A DNA stretch of 64,000 nt from Sulfitobacter sp. JL08 (GCF_003352045.1 NZ_CP025815.1:3968001-4032000); one strand, 5' to 3'; shown: positions 1 to 10,717, numbered from the stretch's first letter. Numbers and translations are program-made. The notes: generated from the letters alone by a model not told the origin.

Positions 1-472
1 GGGCGCAACGATATGCACGCCGAAATCGCCCGCCTGTGGCATCTGCCCGTGGCGCACGCCCTGCGCGGCGCGCGCGCAGGGTACCGCCGCCGATCTGCCC
101 AGGAAAACACCCAAGAAACCCAAACCGACGCGCTATGGCATTGTCTATCTTGTCGAACGCAGCGATGGCGCGGTTTTGCTGGAACGCCGCGCCGATAAGG
201 GATTGCTGGGCGGCATGCTCGGGTGGCCGGGATCGGAGTGGGCCGAAACCGCGCCCCAAGAAAGCCCGCCCTGCGTTGCGGACTGGACCGACACCAAGAC
301 CGAGGTGCGCCATACATTCACCCACTTTCATCTGATCCTGCGCGTCAGGTCTGCCACCGTGGCGCAGGATCATCCGGTGGACAGGGGCGAATTTCTGGAG
401 CGCGACAGGTTCCGGCCATCCGATCTGCCCACCGTGATGCGCAAAGCCTATGATTTACGCCACGCAAGTTAA
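1..472 (+). CDS. mutY: A/G-specific adenine DNA glycosylase, C-terminal part (cut by window edge)
   Basis: The reading frame enters at base 2 and ends at TAA 470-472. MutY removes adenine mispaired with 8-oxoguanine in base excision repair. The visible part starts just before the iron-sulfur loop: four cysteines spaced C-x6-C-x2-C-x5-C (in ICTPKSPACGICPW...C), which is the MutY/EndoIII cluster signature. It continues into the NUDIX-like 8-oxoG recognition domain (LLERRADKGLLGGMLGWPG, then HTFTHFHL). The helix-hairpin-helix glycosylase core lies outside the window. The family assignment is firm; only the C-terminal part is seen. Confidence 0.93.
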   Translation, partial: GATICTPKSPACGICPWRTPCAARAQGTAADLPRKTPKKPKPTRYGIVYLVERSDGAVLLERRADKGLLGGMLGWPGSEWAETAPQESPPCVADWTDTKTEVRHTFTHFHLILRVRSATVAQDHPVDRGEFLERDRFRPSDLPTVMRKAYDLRHAS

Positions 473-535
473 CGCAGGCTTTGTGCAGGCGGCCATGGCG
501 GGTTATATCCTTATCGACGAAACACGAGGCCCGGC

Positions 536-1672
536 ATGACACGTTCTGCACCACAAACCACACCGCCCGCCGCGGCATTGCCTTTCGCGCTGTCCCTGGC
601 CCTGATCCCGCTGGCATGGATCGGCGCGCTGAACGGTGGCTGGACGGTCTTGCTGTTGCCGCTGGCCACCTGGGCGCTGTTTTCGGGGCTGGATGCGGTC
701 TTGGGCGTGAACACTAAAAATGCCGATCCTGAAACCGACGAGGACGAACTGTTCTGGTACAAGGGCATTACGATTGCATGGGTGCCATTGCAGTTTGTGA
801 CGGTGTTCGCCCTGATCTGGTATGTGCCGCAGTCGGATCATCTGAACACGGTCGAAAAGCTGGCGCTGTTCTTTGGTGTCGGCGTGATGACCGGGACAAT
901 CGGGATCAATTACAGCCACGAACTGATGCATCAGAAAAACCGTCTGGAACGTGGACTGGCCGATGTCTTGCTCGCCATGGTGCTCTATTCGCATTTCCGG
1001 TCCGAACATCTGCTGGTGCATCACCGCTATGTCGCCACGCCGCGCGATCCGGTAACTGCGCGCTATAATGAAGGGTTTCACCGGTTTTATCCGCGGGTGC
1101 TGAAACAGTGCCTGATCTCGGCGTTTCGGGCCGAAAAGGACATGCTGGCGCGCAAGAACCTGCCGTGGACTGATTTAAGCAACCCGTTTTTCAAATACTG
1201 GGCGCTGCAGGGCGCGATGCTGGTACTGGCGTTTCTTCTGGGCGGCTGGTCGGGCTTTGGGCTGTTTCTGATGCAGGCGGGCGTTGCGATCTGGCAGCTT
1301 GAACTGGTGAACTATGTCGAACATTACGGGCTGACGCGCAAACATCTGGGCGATGGCAAATATGAACACGTCCAGCCCCGCCATTCCTGGAACGCGCCGT
1401 TCAAGGCATCGAACTGGCTGCTGATCAATCTGCAACGCCATTCTGACCACCATTATAAACCCGACCGCCGCTTTCCCCTGTTGCAGAACTATACCGAAGC
1501 CGATGCGCCGCAATTGCCTTACGGGTATCCGGTGATGACCATGGCGGCGATGGTGCCGCCGCTGTGGCGCAAGGTGATGAACAAGCGGGTGAAACGCTGG
1601 CGCGAGATGTATTATCCTGAAATCACCGACTGGACCGCCTATAACAAGGCGCGCAATCCGATGCCGCGCTAG
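536..1672 (+). CDS. alkB: AlkB-type alkane 1-monooxygenase (membrane di-iron hydroxylase)
   Basis: 378 aa. It is predicted to hydroxylate the terminal methyl of alkanes at the inner membrane, using electrons from rubredoxin, which is not encoded here. The histidine boxes are in the family order: HELMH (128-132), EHLLVHH (157-163) and LQRHSDHH (299-306), plus the AlkB-specific NYVEHYG (259-265). Hydrophobic segments lie near 13-55, 77-98, 107-125 and 224-255. The ATG is preceded by a GAGG ribosome site. Its stop overlaps by 4 bases the stop of the convergent cupin gene. Length and motifs fit AlkB; substrate chain length cannot be read from this. Confidence 0.93.
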   Translation: MTRSAPQTTPPAAALPFALSLALIPLAWIGALNGGWTVLLLPLATWALFSGLDAVLGVNTKNADPETDEDELFWYKGITIAWVPLQFVTVFALIWYVPQSDHLNTVEKLALFFGVGVMTGTIGINYSHELMHQKNRLERGLADVLLAMVLYSHFRSEHLLVHHRYVATPRDPVTARYNEGFHRFYPRVLKQCLISAFRAEKDMLARKNLPWTDLSNPFFKYWALQGAMLVLAFLLGGWSGFGLFLMQAGVAIWQLELVNYVEHYGLTRKHLGDGKYEHVQPRHSWNAPFKASNWLLINLQRHSDHHYKPDRRFPLLQNYTEADAPQLPYGYPVMTMAAMVPPLWRKVMNKRVKRWREMYYPEITDWTAYNKARNPMPR

Positions 1673-2340
1673 GCCGCATCGGCGTGCGGCGCCAGATGGC
1701 CCGTTTTCACGTAGATCAGGCACCCCTCTTCGGAAAACGGCTGGTGCTGTGAAAGATGCGGTGAGCGCAGCCAGCTGCCTGCCGGATAGTCGCCGTGTTC
1801 ATCCTGAAACGTGCCTTCGATCACGAAAATCTCTTCTCCGCCCCAATGGCGGTGAGCGGTGAATTTCGTGCCCGGCGCCCAGCGCACAAGCGCAACGTTT
1901 TCCCCCGGGACAGAGTGAAGCGGCAATACCGACAGGCCCGGCGCCGAACCCGGAACAAACTGTGCGCTTCTTGTATCAACCACCTTCTGTTCGGTATCGT
2001 CTGGATCGAACTGGTGCAGTTTGACCAGAATGGTGCACCCTCCCTTTGTGTGGGGTTTGTGCGCTGTCCCGATCGGGTTGCGCACATAAGACCCTGCCGG
2101 ATAATCGCCGCTTTCATCGGAAAACACGCCGTCCAGCACCAGATATTCTTCGCCGCCGTCATGGGTATGGGCATCGAAATAGGAATTTGGCGCAAAGCGC
2201 ACGATCGTCGTGGCGCGCGCAACTTCGTCGCCGATCCGGTCCAGCATCATGCGATCAACACCGCCTGCAGGGGACGACACCCATTCGTAATCGGATGGCC
2301 GCACGACAACACGTTTTGTAAAATCGGCATTCAGGCGCAT
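1669..2340 (-). CDS. Double cupin-domain protein (ChrR-like cupin)
   Basis: 223 aa. Two similar beta-barrel halves are visible, one around residues 30-105 (HTHDGGEEYLVLDG, DYPAGSYVRNP) and one around 135-215 (HRHWGGEEIFVIEG, DYPAGSWLRSP). Each keeps the His-x-His...Glu metal-ligand pattern. The halves look like the cupin fold of ChrR anti-sigma factors, but no N-terminal zinc anti-sigma domain is present, so a free-standing metal cupin is more likely. I chose the ATG at 2340 because AAGGAGAC lies just upstream; a longer frame to 2517 lacks such a site. Convergent with alkB; function unknown. Confidence 0.8.
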   Translation of the reverse strand: MRLNADFTKRVVVRPSDYEWVSSPAGGVDRMMLDRIGDEVARATTIVRFAPNSYFDAHTHDGGEEYLVLDGVFSDESGDYPAGSYVRNPIGTAHKPHTKGGCTILVKLHQFDPDDTEQKVVDTRSAQFVPGSAPGLSVLPLHSVPGENVALVRWAPGTKFTAHRHWGGEEIFVIEGTFQDEHGDYPAGSWLRSPHLSQHQPFSEEGCLIYVKTGHLAPHADAA

Positions 2341-2435
2341 GGGATGTCTCCTTTTGCTTTCGGCGTTCTGGTCAGCGCGCGCGGGTTCGCTTGACGTATT
2401 TAAGGCGCGCGGGCCCGCGGGACAACGGGTGGCGG

Positions 2436-3827
2436 TCAGTTGAGTGTCCAGACCGGGATTTCCTGCGCCACCCCGCGAATGGGATGTGCCCCCCGTTCGG
2501 TTAGGCCCGACAGGCATGTTTCGGGTGAAACAGCTTCGTCCTGCACTTGTTGCACAAATGCGTGACTGGCCGCCAGACGTGCCCCCAGCGGACGGGTCAG
2601 CGCCTCAAGCCGGCTGGCCACGTTGACGGTGTTGCCGATCACCGCAAATTCAAGCCGGTTGACCCCGATATCGCCCAGAACAACCGGGCCATAGTGCAAA
2701 CCGAACCGCGCTTCGATCGGTGTTTCGCCAGCGGCACAGCGCTGGTCGTTCCACTGATCCAGCGCCCGGATCATGGCGCGGGCGCACAGAACCGCATTCG
2801 TAGCATCCTGTTCACCGGCAACGGGCGTGCCGAACGTGGCCATCAGACCATCGCCCAGAAATTTGTCGAGCGTGCCGTGATTGTCGAAAATCGCGGTTTC
2901 CATCAGGGCATGAAAATCCCGCAACGTTGCGATCACGGTCTGCGGCGGCCGTTCAGAGGCATATTCCGTAAACCCGACGATATCGACGAACATCACCGCA
3001 ACGCCCTGCGATCTGATCTGCTTGAGCGGTTCATCATTCTGGGACAGTTCGGCGACGACATTGGGTGAAAAATACCGGGACAGGTTGGCCCGTTCGCGTT
3101 CCAGCGCCGCGTTGCCCAACAACAGCCGGTTGAAGCGCCGCACCGTCAGCGCCAGCGTGTAGGCACAGATGACAAAAACAACGATTTCCTGTGTCCGAAT
3201 GTCGAAACTCAGACTGTTCGGATCCAGAAGCGTGACCATCTGCGGCACGAACCCGAAGGCAGTTTGCGTTGCGTCGGTCAGCGCCGGATCGACAGAGCCG
3301 TACCACCACATCAGCGCAACCCCGATGGCCCAAAGCGCAGCTGTCCAGTTGCCCAGCGCCATAATGGTGCGCCAGGAATAGGCAAGCGTGCCACTGGCGA
3401 GGATCACGAAGAAATAGATGAAATTGCCAAAGCGGTAGATCATCGCATCGGGCCATTCGGTCACGCTGAACGGGTTGGGGAACACCAGAATAAAGGTCAT
3501 CAGCGCCAGATCGACGAAGATCAGAAACAGTTCGACGCCCGACCGGCCCACCCGCCCGACCTTGCGCAGCGCCCACCCGTTCAGCGCCACCAGAACCAGA
3601 AGCACCTCGTAATACAGCACCTCGATGTTGGGGTTAAGGAACGGCAGCATGACGCCAATAACCGCCAACGAGATCCAGCGCGCCCGAATAGCCAGTTCCA
3701 GCCCTTCGCGTTTGTGGCGTTCAAGGGCGGATTCCGTAAAGCGGTTGGCCTGAACATCCGCCTCTGTCATCTGGTCGGGTAAATCCGACACGGAAAAGAC
3801 GGGGAAGGATTGCATGGTTCTGGCCAT
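2436..3827 (-). CDS. Membrane-anchored class III adenylate/guanylate cyclase
   Basis: 463 aa. An N-terminal membrane region of about six hydrophobic segments (residues 50-225) is followed by a short helical linker and a class III cyclase domain (about 273-440). Both metal aspartates are present (D282 in FVDIVGFT and D326 in LGDG). So are a purine-binding lysine (K322), T400 in IGNTVN and the transition-state pair N402/R406. Lys plus Thr at the specificity positions is the usual bacterial adenylate cyclase pattern, so cAMP is the likely product (inference). The ATG at 3827 follows GAGAGGAC. The gene stands alone on its strand. Confidence 0.88.
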   Translation of the reverse strand: MARTMQSFPVFSVSDLPDQMTEADVQANRFTESALERHKREGLELAIRARWISLAVIGVMLPFLNPNIEVLYYEVLLVLVALNGWALRKVGRVGRSGVELFLIFVDLALMTFILVFPNPFSVTEWPDAMIYRFGNFIYFFVILASGTLAYSWRTIMALGNWTAALWAIGVALMWWYGSVDPALTDATQTAFGFVPQMVTLLDPNSLSFDIRTQEIVVFVICAYTLALTVRRFNRLLLGNAALERERANLSRYFSPNVVAELSQNDEPLKQIRSQGVAVMFVDIVGFTEYASERPPQTVIATLRDFHALMETAIFDNHGTLDKFLGDGLMATFGTPVAGEQDATNAVLCARAMIRALDQWNDQRCAAGETPIEARFGLHYGPVVLGDIGVNRLEFAVIGNTVNVASRLEALTRPLGARLAASHAFVQQVQDEAVSPETCLSGLTERGAHPIRGVAQEIPVWTLN

Positions 3828-4049
3828 TTCTTGTCCTCTCGGATCGGTTTTGCGGCTTTGTGGATCAAAGTTTACCCGATTTACATCGGGTCAGGACAAA
3901 AAAAGCCCTACCAGTCTTGGGAACGGGGGGCTGTGCGAGGCTTAGACTGTTCCGGCACACCATTCCATTTGACAAGTTACGCGGTCTGACATCAACGTAA
4001 TCTTGAGAGACGCCGGTTCGGCAACGTACCTCCGATCTCTTTCTTCTTG

Positions 4050-4745
4050 ATGCGTGGTTTTGCCATGGGCATGGGTGTGCTTATTCTTGCGGTGCTGGGC
4101 GTAGCGGGATTTTTTCTTGCTGGGAAGCTCGGACTTCTGGGCTTCTTTCTGACACTCGGCAATCGCGGGCAAGCCAGATTTCATCGAACCGAACGCGACG
4201 GTCAAACTGTCTTCAGTATCACCCCGGCAAGACCTTCGATCGCAGCTTTGGTTGCGATTGTTGTGGGTGTGATCATGCTGGCGAGTATAAATACGCTTGA
4301 GATCATCGCGTTTTTCGGCCTGATCCCGCTGACCATGGGGGCGCTCGCCTTTCTGATCGGGGCACGCTACCGACGATCCGCCGAAATCACGATTACGAGT
4401 GATGCGGTCAACAGTGGCGGCAAATCCTGGCGGCTGGGCGAGATTGCGGATTTCAACGTGCGGCAGGGAAGCTGGATCAATGCGAAAGAGCCGCCACCTT
4501 TGGTTGAGCGAACGCCGGATGGCGGACTGGTTCATGCCAGCAAGTCCACATCAGCGATGTTTTCACGCGCACTCAACAGACGGATGATCGATCGTTCCTA
4601 TCTTGTCAGTTTGCGCACCCGCGCGGGCAGTGACGAGACGGTTTTAAGCGGCGGGCTGACGCCGGACTGTGCCCAAGCACTGCAGCGCGACCTGCGCGAG
4701 GCCATTTCCAAATACGCCAAGGCCTGGATGGGGGGTGTCGCATGA
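4050..4745 (+). CDS. Hypothetical membrane protein
   Basis: About 231 aa, not recognised. One hydrophobic segment at residues 5-35 and two more around 65-105 place the N-terminal half in the membrane. The C-terminal half (about 110-231) is soluble and probably cytoplasmic. The start is uncertain: ATG 4050 has no clear ribosome site, and an in-frame ATG lies a few codons further on. The stop overlaps the next start by 4 bases (ATGA), so it is translationally coupled to the secreted protein at 4742. Confidence 0.65.
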   Translation: MRGFAMGMGVLILAVLGVAGFFLAGKLGLLGFFLTLGNRGQARFHRTERDGQTVFSITPARPSIAALVAIVVGVIMLASINTLEIIAFFGLIPLTMGALAFLIGARYRRSAEITITSDAVNSGGKSWRLGEIADFNVRQGSWINAKEPPPLVERTPDGGLVHASKSTSAMFSRALNRRMIDRSYLVSLRTRAGSDETVLSGGLTPDCAQALQRDLREAISKYAKAWMGGVA

Positions 4746-5431
4746 CATCATTTTCGTTTCTGATAATCGCAGGACTGATCGCGAGCGCCGGTAGCGCAGC
4801 GGCACAGGCGGACTCATTTCCGGTGGTCCAGTCTGAAACCGCCTTTCTGGATGCTTGTGAACATGAATGGGCAAAGCGCGAGCCAAATGCGGCCCCTTGG
4901 GCGCGGGCCGAATGCCAGGTCAAGTGGCGATGGGCCGCAGCGGCAGGCCCGATGGCAGATACCATACTTGCGATGAGCAGAGCCGACGGCGACGCAGTAA
5001 ACCCGCAAGCGCCGCGTGCGATATCCGGGGCGGCTATGCCGGCCGGGGTTGCAATGTCCTTGGACGCAGCAGGCATCCGCTTTGACTGGCAAGAGCCGGG
5101 CTCGGAGGGCCGGTACAACGTCACCGGCGCACTGCGCAGCCGCGGTGTTGATCTGCAATCGCTGGGTTGCCCGCAATACCCCGGTGCATCAATGGGCCGC
5201 GAAAAGGTCATGCTGGCTCTTGCACCCGGCCGTCAACCTTTTGTCGTTACAGTCTATAGCCGTGCTGCGCCGACCAGCTTTGAACCCGGAGTTTATGAGG
5301 TCGATGCCGATTTCAGCGGCAACGTGCCTGACCAGCAAGCATTGCAGGCTGGCCGCTATCCCGGCGGTGGGGGCCGCGCTTTTGCCGTCGGTCCTAACGC
5401 CTGGGTGGCTGATTGCCCCGATCCGGAGTAA
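4742..5431 (+). CDS. Hypothetical secreted protein
   Basis: 229 aa. A clear signal peptide (FLIIAGLIASAGSAAAQA, cleavage near AAA-QA) predicts export to the periplasm. The mature part contains several cysteines (CEHEW, AECQVKW, LGCPQ, ADCPD) that could form disulfides. No catalytic motif is recognised. It overlaps the preceding membrane-protein gene by 4 bases, so the two probably form a unit. Confidence 0.65.
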   Translation: MTSFSFLIIAGLIASAGSAAAQADSFPVVQSETAFLDACEHEWAKREPNAAPWARAECQVKWRWAAAAGPMADTILAMSRADGDAVNPQAPRAISGAAMPAGVAMSLDAAGIRFDWQEPGSEGRYNVTGALRSRGVDLQSLGCPQYPGASMGREKVMLALAPGRQPFVVTVYSRAAPTSFEPGVYEVDADFSGNVPDQQALQAGRYPGGGGRAFAVGPNAWVADCPDPE

Positions 5432-5475
5432 ACGCGGGATCAAGAGATGCCTTCCAAAAGAAAGCGAGATGACGC

Positions 5476-6087
5476 ATGTCGTATTCAATAAGAGCGCAGC
5501 GGGCAGATGAAGCGGAGATCGTGACGCTTCGAGACAAACGAATCCGCAAATACGCAGTGATCATCCAGGCGTATCCGGTTGTACTCATACTGGTCAGTGT
5601 TGTTATCAATCTACTGGCATTTGGTGTTGAACCATTCGTACTTGCCCTGCCATCAACTGAAATCGTCTGGGCATTGACGATTTGCGGACTGCTTCTGGTT
5701 CTGAACCACACCTGGTTGATGACAGCGACGGAACTGACACGTCTGCATCACAACATGTACGCCACCCACGAGGAATGGACCCAAAACAACGCCCGCAAAG
5801 AAGACGTGGACGAACAGGGCTGGATCGAGCTTGAGCGTCACCATAACGCCCACCGAAATGCGACCGAGAATACCGTTTATTTCATTTTTCTGGCATTCAT
5901 CGTCTGCATCACTTCTCCGGCAACCCTATTAGCGCAGGTCTGGCTGGTCTGCTTTGCAATTGCCCGCATCGGATATTCATTCGGTGCTTTGCGCGGACGG
6001 ACCGGGCTGCGACAGGCATCAATGAGCTTTAGCCTGCTTGCGATTTACGGTCTTGCAAGCAATCTGGCGCTAAGCCTGCTGGTATAG
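5476..6087 (+). CDS. MAPEG-family membrane protein
   Basis: 203 aa with four hydrophobic segments (about 30-50, 63-85, 132-155, 160-200). The loop ERHHNAHRNATENTVYF matches the MAPEG hallmark ERxxRAHxNxxEN, which binds glutathione in microsomal glutathione transferases and prostaglandin E synthase. At 203 aa it is longer than the typical 130-150 aa family member because of an N-terminal extension and a longer first loop. The bacterial role is unknown; membrane-bound glutathione-dependent detoxification is an inference. Confidence 0.75.
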   Translation: MSYSIRAQRADEAEIVTLRDKRIRKYAVIIQAYPVVLILVSVVINLLAFGVEPFVLALPSTEIVWALTICGLLLVLNHTWLMTATELTRLHHNMYATHEEWTQNNARKEDVDEQGWIELERHHNAHRNATENTVYFIFLAFIVCITSPATLLAQVWLVCFAIARIGYSFGALRGRTGLRQASMSFSLLAIYGLASNLALSLLV

Positions 6088-6118
6088 CAGCGCCGTTTTT
6101 CGCATCTTGAGTACCGAT

Positions 6119-8047
6119 TTAGGGATTGTACCAAATCGGCGAAGAATAGGCTCTCTCTTGTCCTTTCAAGGTAACGTTGTCCGGAAACTCGACGTTGAAT
6201 TTCACTCGGTCATATGCTGTCCAGCGCGGGGTCGGAATCTCGATCACACGAGCATAGTAAAACGCCTTTAGCGATGGATCGAACTCCGGATCGGTCCAAA
6301 CCGTACCCAACTCGGCAGCGCCGATTGTATTTGTCCAATTCGGAACCGCCAGGTCCACCGTATCACCAACCGGCGGCAGTTTACCGTTTTCATCCGGTAT
6401 GCGCTGGTCTGACCATGCGACATCGTAAACGCGCTCTTGCGTGTTTCCTTCTGCATCAAGCCATCCTTTGACCACCTGTATGCGGTCAATGTTCGCGCCA
6501 ATCGGATCTCTCAGCGCATAAACAAGAAAGCGGGGCGAGGTTTTTGCGTCAGGTGCTGCGGACAGATCTGATCCCATTGGTACGCCCTTGGCATAGCCAA
6601 CCTGCGCCAGTTCCCGAGTATTCGCGTCATTCTCGTCAAAATCCCAGCCACCGAAAAATCTCAGGCGCAAACGGTTGCCGGTGGTCGCATAGACTTCCCG
6701 ACGTTCCATCGCGTCGAATATTGCACCGCGTGTGTTTTCTGTTGCCCAGACCGCTGTAAGCCCGGAAGTGATATATTGCCATGCCGCGATTCCGGCCAGC
6801 CCATCCGCCGTTTTGTTCGAAAAGTGGATTTCTCCGTTTTCTACAACTCTGTCCGGAGATGGCTCATAAGTTGTGAATTTGTGGAAGAAGTTGTTGTTTT
6901 CCATTGTTGTCATGCCGACATGCGTGTCACTGGCGCCGACCATGCCGAATTTGAACGGATTCACACCAAGTTTGCTTTCAAGCTGCAGGCCACGTTTGAG
7001 ACCCGAACGTGCATATTCTCCGGGCAACATCTCTGGCGTTTTCAGTTCGGTAAGATCAAGGTTCCCAACATCCCAGTTTTCAAAGTCAGCAAATTCATCC
7101 GTCGGAGACAGCAGAGGATGCGATTCTCCGTCGCCCTTCATTTGCGTCGCCTCATATAACCGTTCCCACTTTTGCCGATTTTCTGCGTACTCGGCGTCAA
7201 GTTCGGCACCGCCCGCGAAATCATCCTGCAGGGCAAACATCATACCGTTCGAAAGGTTGCCATTGTGCGGAATGGCTGTGACATCTCCGCCAATGGTGTT
7301 TTCGTAGTTCTCAAGCCAAGCCCACAAATCGCGGGGGTTTCTGGACCCTACGGGCGGTGTTGTTGTGTAAGGCAATACCTGACCGGCACGCTCTGGGCCG
7401 TCCCGGAAAATGACGTTTCTGTGCAAATTGTTGCCCGCGACCAGCGAGGTCCACTCAAAGGCAATGAACGTTGTGAAAACACCGGGATCGTTAAACTCTT
7501 CCGCTGCCAGAACGATATCATCCCAGACCCGTTTGTAGGCCGGATTACCCGGTTGATAGTTCAGTTCCGGAGAAATGGTGCCTTGGGCAAACTGAGTGAT
7601 CAGGCGGAACATCGCCTCTGCAGCAACAGTGCCACCTGCATTGAAATCCTCGTGAAATGTTTTTCCGTCAGGGTCCGCCATGATGTTCGGCGCGCCCTCC
7701 AGGATATCAATGATCGCGCCCATGGCGTCAGAGTGATCCGTGATCATGTAGAAATCGAGTGGTCTGGACAGTTTAACCGGCTGGCCCGTGTTTGAGGTTA
7801 CCTGCTCGCCCCGGGCCAAACGATATGCATCGCGCGGCATCAGCCGCGTACCAGAACCACCAGCGTCTGCTGACAAACCGGTATGTACATGCGTGTCGCC
7901 GAAATACACATTCGTAGGAAACGCACGGTCGGCATACGGAGAATACGGCCGGCCGCTGAAAACATCGTCTGATACGCCCGTGGCGTCCTGAGCATAAAGC
8001 GAGCCGGACAACAAAGCTGCCAAAGCGGCTGATACAATTATACGCAT
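6119..8047 (-). CDS. DUF3604-domain secreted protein
   Basis: 642 aa from the ATG at 8047, which gives a proper signal peptide (MRIIVSAALAALLSGSLYAQ). A TTG at 8062 would only add five polar residues. The mature protein opens with YFGDTHVHTGLSADAGG, and later has TDHSDAMG and GASDTHVG. These histidine/aspartate clusters typify DUF3604, whose fold resembles PHP metal-dependent phosphoesterases. The family has no firmly established reaction; a periplasmic hydrolase is inferred. It is transcribed alone, toward the MAPEG gene. Confidence 0.8.
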   Translation of the reverse strand: MRIIVSAALAALLSGSLYAQDATGVSDDVFSGRPYSPYADRAFPTNVYFGDTHVHTGLSADAGGSGTRLMPRDAYRLARGEQVTSNTGQPVKLSRPLDFYMITDHSDAMGAIIDILEGAPNIMADPDGKTFHEDFNAGGTVAAEAMFRLITQFAQGTISPELNYQPGNPAYKRVWDDIVLAAEEFNDPGVFTTFIAFEWTSLVAGNNLHRNVIFRDGPERAGQVLPYTTTPPVGSRNPRDLWAWLENYENTIGGDVTAIPHNGNLSNGMMFALQDDFAGGAELDAEYAENRQKWERLYEATQMKGDGESHPLLSPTDEFADFENWDVGNLDLTELKTPEMLPGEYARSGLKRGLQLESKLGVNPFKFGMVGASDTHVGMTTMENNNFFHKFTTYEPSPDRVVENGEIHFSNKTADGLAGIAAWQYITSGLTAVWATENTRGAIFDAMERREVYATTGNRLRLRFFGGWDFDENDANTRELAQVGYAKGVPMGSDLSAAPDAKTSPRFLVYALRDPIGANIDRIQVVKGWLDAEGNTQERVYDVAWSDQRIPDENGKLPPVGDTVDLAVPNWTNTIGAAELGTVWTDPEFDPSLKAFYYARVIEIPTPRWTAYDRVKFNVEFPDNVTLKGQERAYSSPIWYNP

Positions 8048-8189
8048 CCTACGATCTCCCAAGCTTTTGTGTTTTCCCTGATGTTACAGCAGCATGCGCA
8101 AAAAAAGAAAGTAGGCAGTGTCAAAAACTGTGAATCAGACCCAGCGAGAGGATCGTTTTCCCTGAGCTCTCGCTGTGTCTTCGCGGATT

Positions 8190-8882
8190 CTAGGCCACCA
8201 GCTTTTTCTGTTTGGCAAAGGGGCTTAACCCCATCCAGACTTGCATGGTTTGCGCGAGCTGCCGATCACCCAAAAGCTCTATCTTGTCCCGTTCCCTTTC
8301 AATCGTGCTTAGTCCCATCCATATCGCGGTCATCGTTCGCAAGTCGGTGGTCACATACAGGTTGATCTCGAATCCCGGATCGGACCAGCAAAGATCGACT
8401 TCGCCGTCAGGTTCGATGACCAGCCACCAGAGGTTTTTCGTGGACGGTAAATCCGAGTACATAAACTGAACTGCTGTGCGGATCTGCGGTAAAGGGGATG
8501 GATCAAGATTGCGGCGCATGTCCCACATGAGAAGCGAAGGGTCGAGGTTTTTGAGGGAAAGCGATGACTCGACCCATTTCTGACCCCAGATGCCTATGGC
8601 TTCGATGACCGAGCGAAGGTCTTTTCCAGCCTCGGTCAGGTGGTATTCGTAAATGCCTTTGTCGGTTTTCAATGCCTTGCGTTCAACCACGCCCGCCTGT
8701 TCAAGCTCTTTCAACCGTGTCGACAACAAAGCAGGCGACATCTTGGGAACGCCACGTCGCAAGTCGTTGAACCGTGTGGTTCCCGCAACGAGTTCGCGCA
8801 ACAAAACCATGGTCCATCTTGTGCAAAGCACCTCGGACGCCATGGCCACGGGGCAAAACTGCTTGTATCCGGCTTGTGCCAT
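8190..8882 (-). CDS. HxlR-type winged-helix regulator with C-terminal extension
   Basis: 230 aa. Residues 10-105 carry the HxlR fold (FCPVAMASEVLCTRWTMVLL, then RFNDLRRGVPKMSPALLSTR and LTEAGKDL). The early cysteine (CPVA) is the usual redox or ligand-sensing position. Residues 130-225 form an extra domain resembling the SCP2-like region seen in some HxlR proteins. The gene is divergent from the DUF1330 gene at 9053, which is the likely target. The ATG is preceded by AGGAGG. Confidence 0.85.
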   Translation of the reverse strand: MAQAGYKQFCPVAMASEVLCTRWTMVLLRELVAGTTRFNDLRRGVPKMSPALLSTRLKELEQAGVVERKALKTDKGIYEYHLTEAGKDLRSVIEAIGIWGQKWVESSLSLKNLDPSLLMWDMRRNLDPSPLPQIRTAVQFMYSDLPSTKNLWWLVIEPDGEVDLCWSDPGFEINLYVTTDLRTMTAIWMGLSTIERERDKIELLGDRQLAQTMQVWMGLSPFAKQKKLVA

Positions 8883-8939
8883 ATCGAACCTCCTGTTCCA
8901 TAAGGAATGATCCTAGGGTCCGAAACACCATCCGCCTAG

Positions 8940-8952
8940 TTCAGAAACTGAA
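8940..8952. promoter_or_regulatory. Candidate operator between HxlR regulator and DUF1330 gene
   Basis: TTCAGAAACTGAA is a 5-3-5 inverted repeat in the middle of the 170-bp divergent region. A looser GTTC...GAAC repeat follows about 10 bp downstream. Dyad symmetry and position fit an HxlR dimer site; binding is inferred. Confidence 0.35.
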
Positions 8953-9052
8953 TCTGGTGGTTCAGATGCGGAACTGGATCGGTTGCGGCACCGTACCCTA
9001 GGTTTCTCTGGCAAGCCTCGATGTTCGATGCTGAAGCCAATGGGAGAAAATC

Positions 9053-9379
9053 ATGAGTGTATTTCTAATAGCCGACATCAAGATCACAGACGATAGCTGG
9101 GTTCCGGACTACGCGACCCATGTCCACGAACTGGTAAAAAAGCACGGTGGCCGGTACCTGTCTCGCAGCGGCAATATCGAAACCCTTGAGGGTTCGGACA
9201 AGGACAGCACGCTGATTGCGATTCTGGAATTTCCAACGCGGGACGCATTGAACAGTTTTGCATCCGATCCGGAATATGCACCGTTTGGCCGGGCGCGACA
9301 GGCGGGGAGCGTCAGCAATTTTCACGTGATCGACGATACCGATATTGCCGGGTCAATTCCCTACCTGAAGGCCGGGTGA
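9053..9379 (+). CDS. DUF1330-family ferredoxin-like alpha/beta-barrel protein
   Basis: 108 aa. It shows the DUF1330 pattern: an early strand (VFLIADIKITD), WVPDYATHVHELVKKHGGRYLSR, ILEFPTRDALNSFASDPEY and a final RQAGSVSNFHVID. These small dimeric proteins are often in stress- or aromatic-metabolism loci, and their reaction is unclear. It is divergent from an HxlR regulator, so control by that protein is likely (inference). Confidence 0.85.
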   Translation: MSVFLIADIKITDDSWVPDYATHVHELVKKHGGRYLSRSGNIETLEGSDKDSTLIAILEFPTRDALNSFASDPEYAPFGRARQAGSVSNFHVIDDTDIAGSIPYLKAG

Positions 9380-9411
9380 AAACCGGCAAATATTCTGCCT
9401 GACAGGTGCAC

Positions 9412-9442
9412 AAAAAAGGCCCCGCCTTTGGGGGGCGGGGCC
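9412..9442 (-). terminator. Rho-independent terminator after ccrM
   Basis: On the minus strand a GGCCCCGCC/GGCGGGGCC stem (9 bp, 7-nt loop) is followed by a T run (the A run at 9412-9417 on the plus strand). It lies 73 bp past the ccrM stop. Confidence 0.8.
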
Positions 9443-9514
9443 AAGGTGAGTGCCTGTTTTACAGGCGGTCCAGACAGACCACAGGCACCGGCGGTATTCG
9501 AATTCTCTTGAAAA

Positions 9515-10704
<1,190 letters not shown>

Positions 10705-10717
10705 AAGGCTTTAAGAT

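Noticed and set aside
503-1081. Frame opposite alkB
   Set aside because: It is antisense to the conserved histidine boxes and has no family features.
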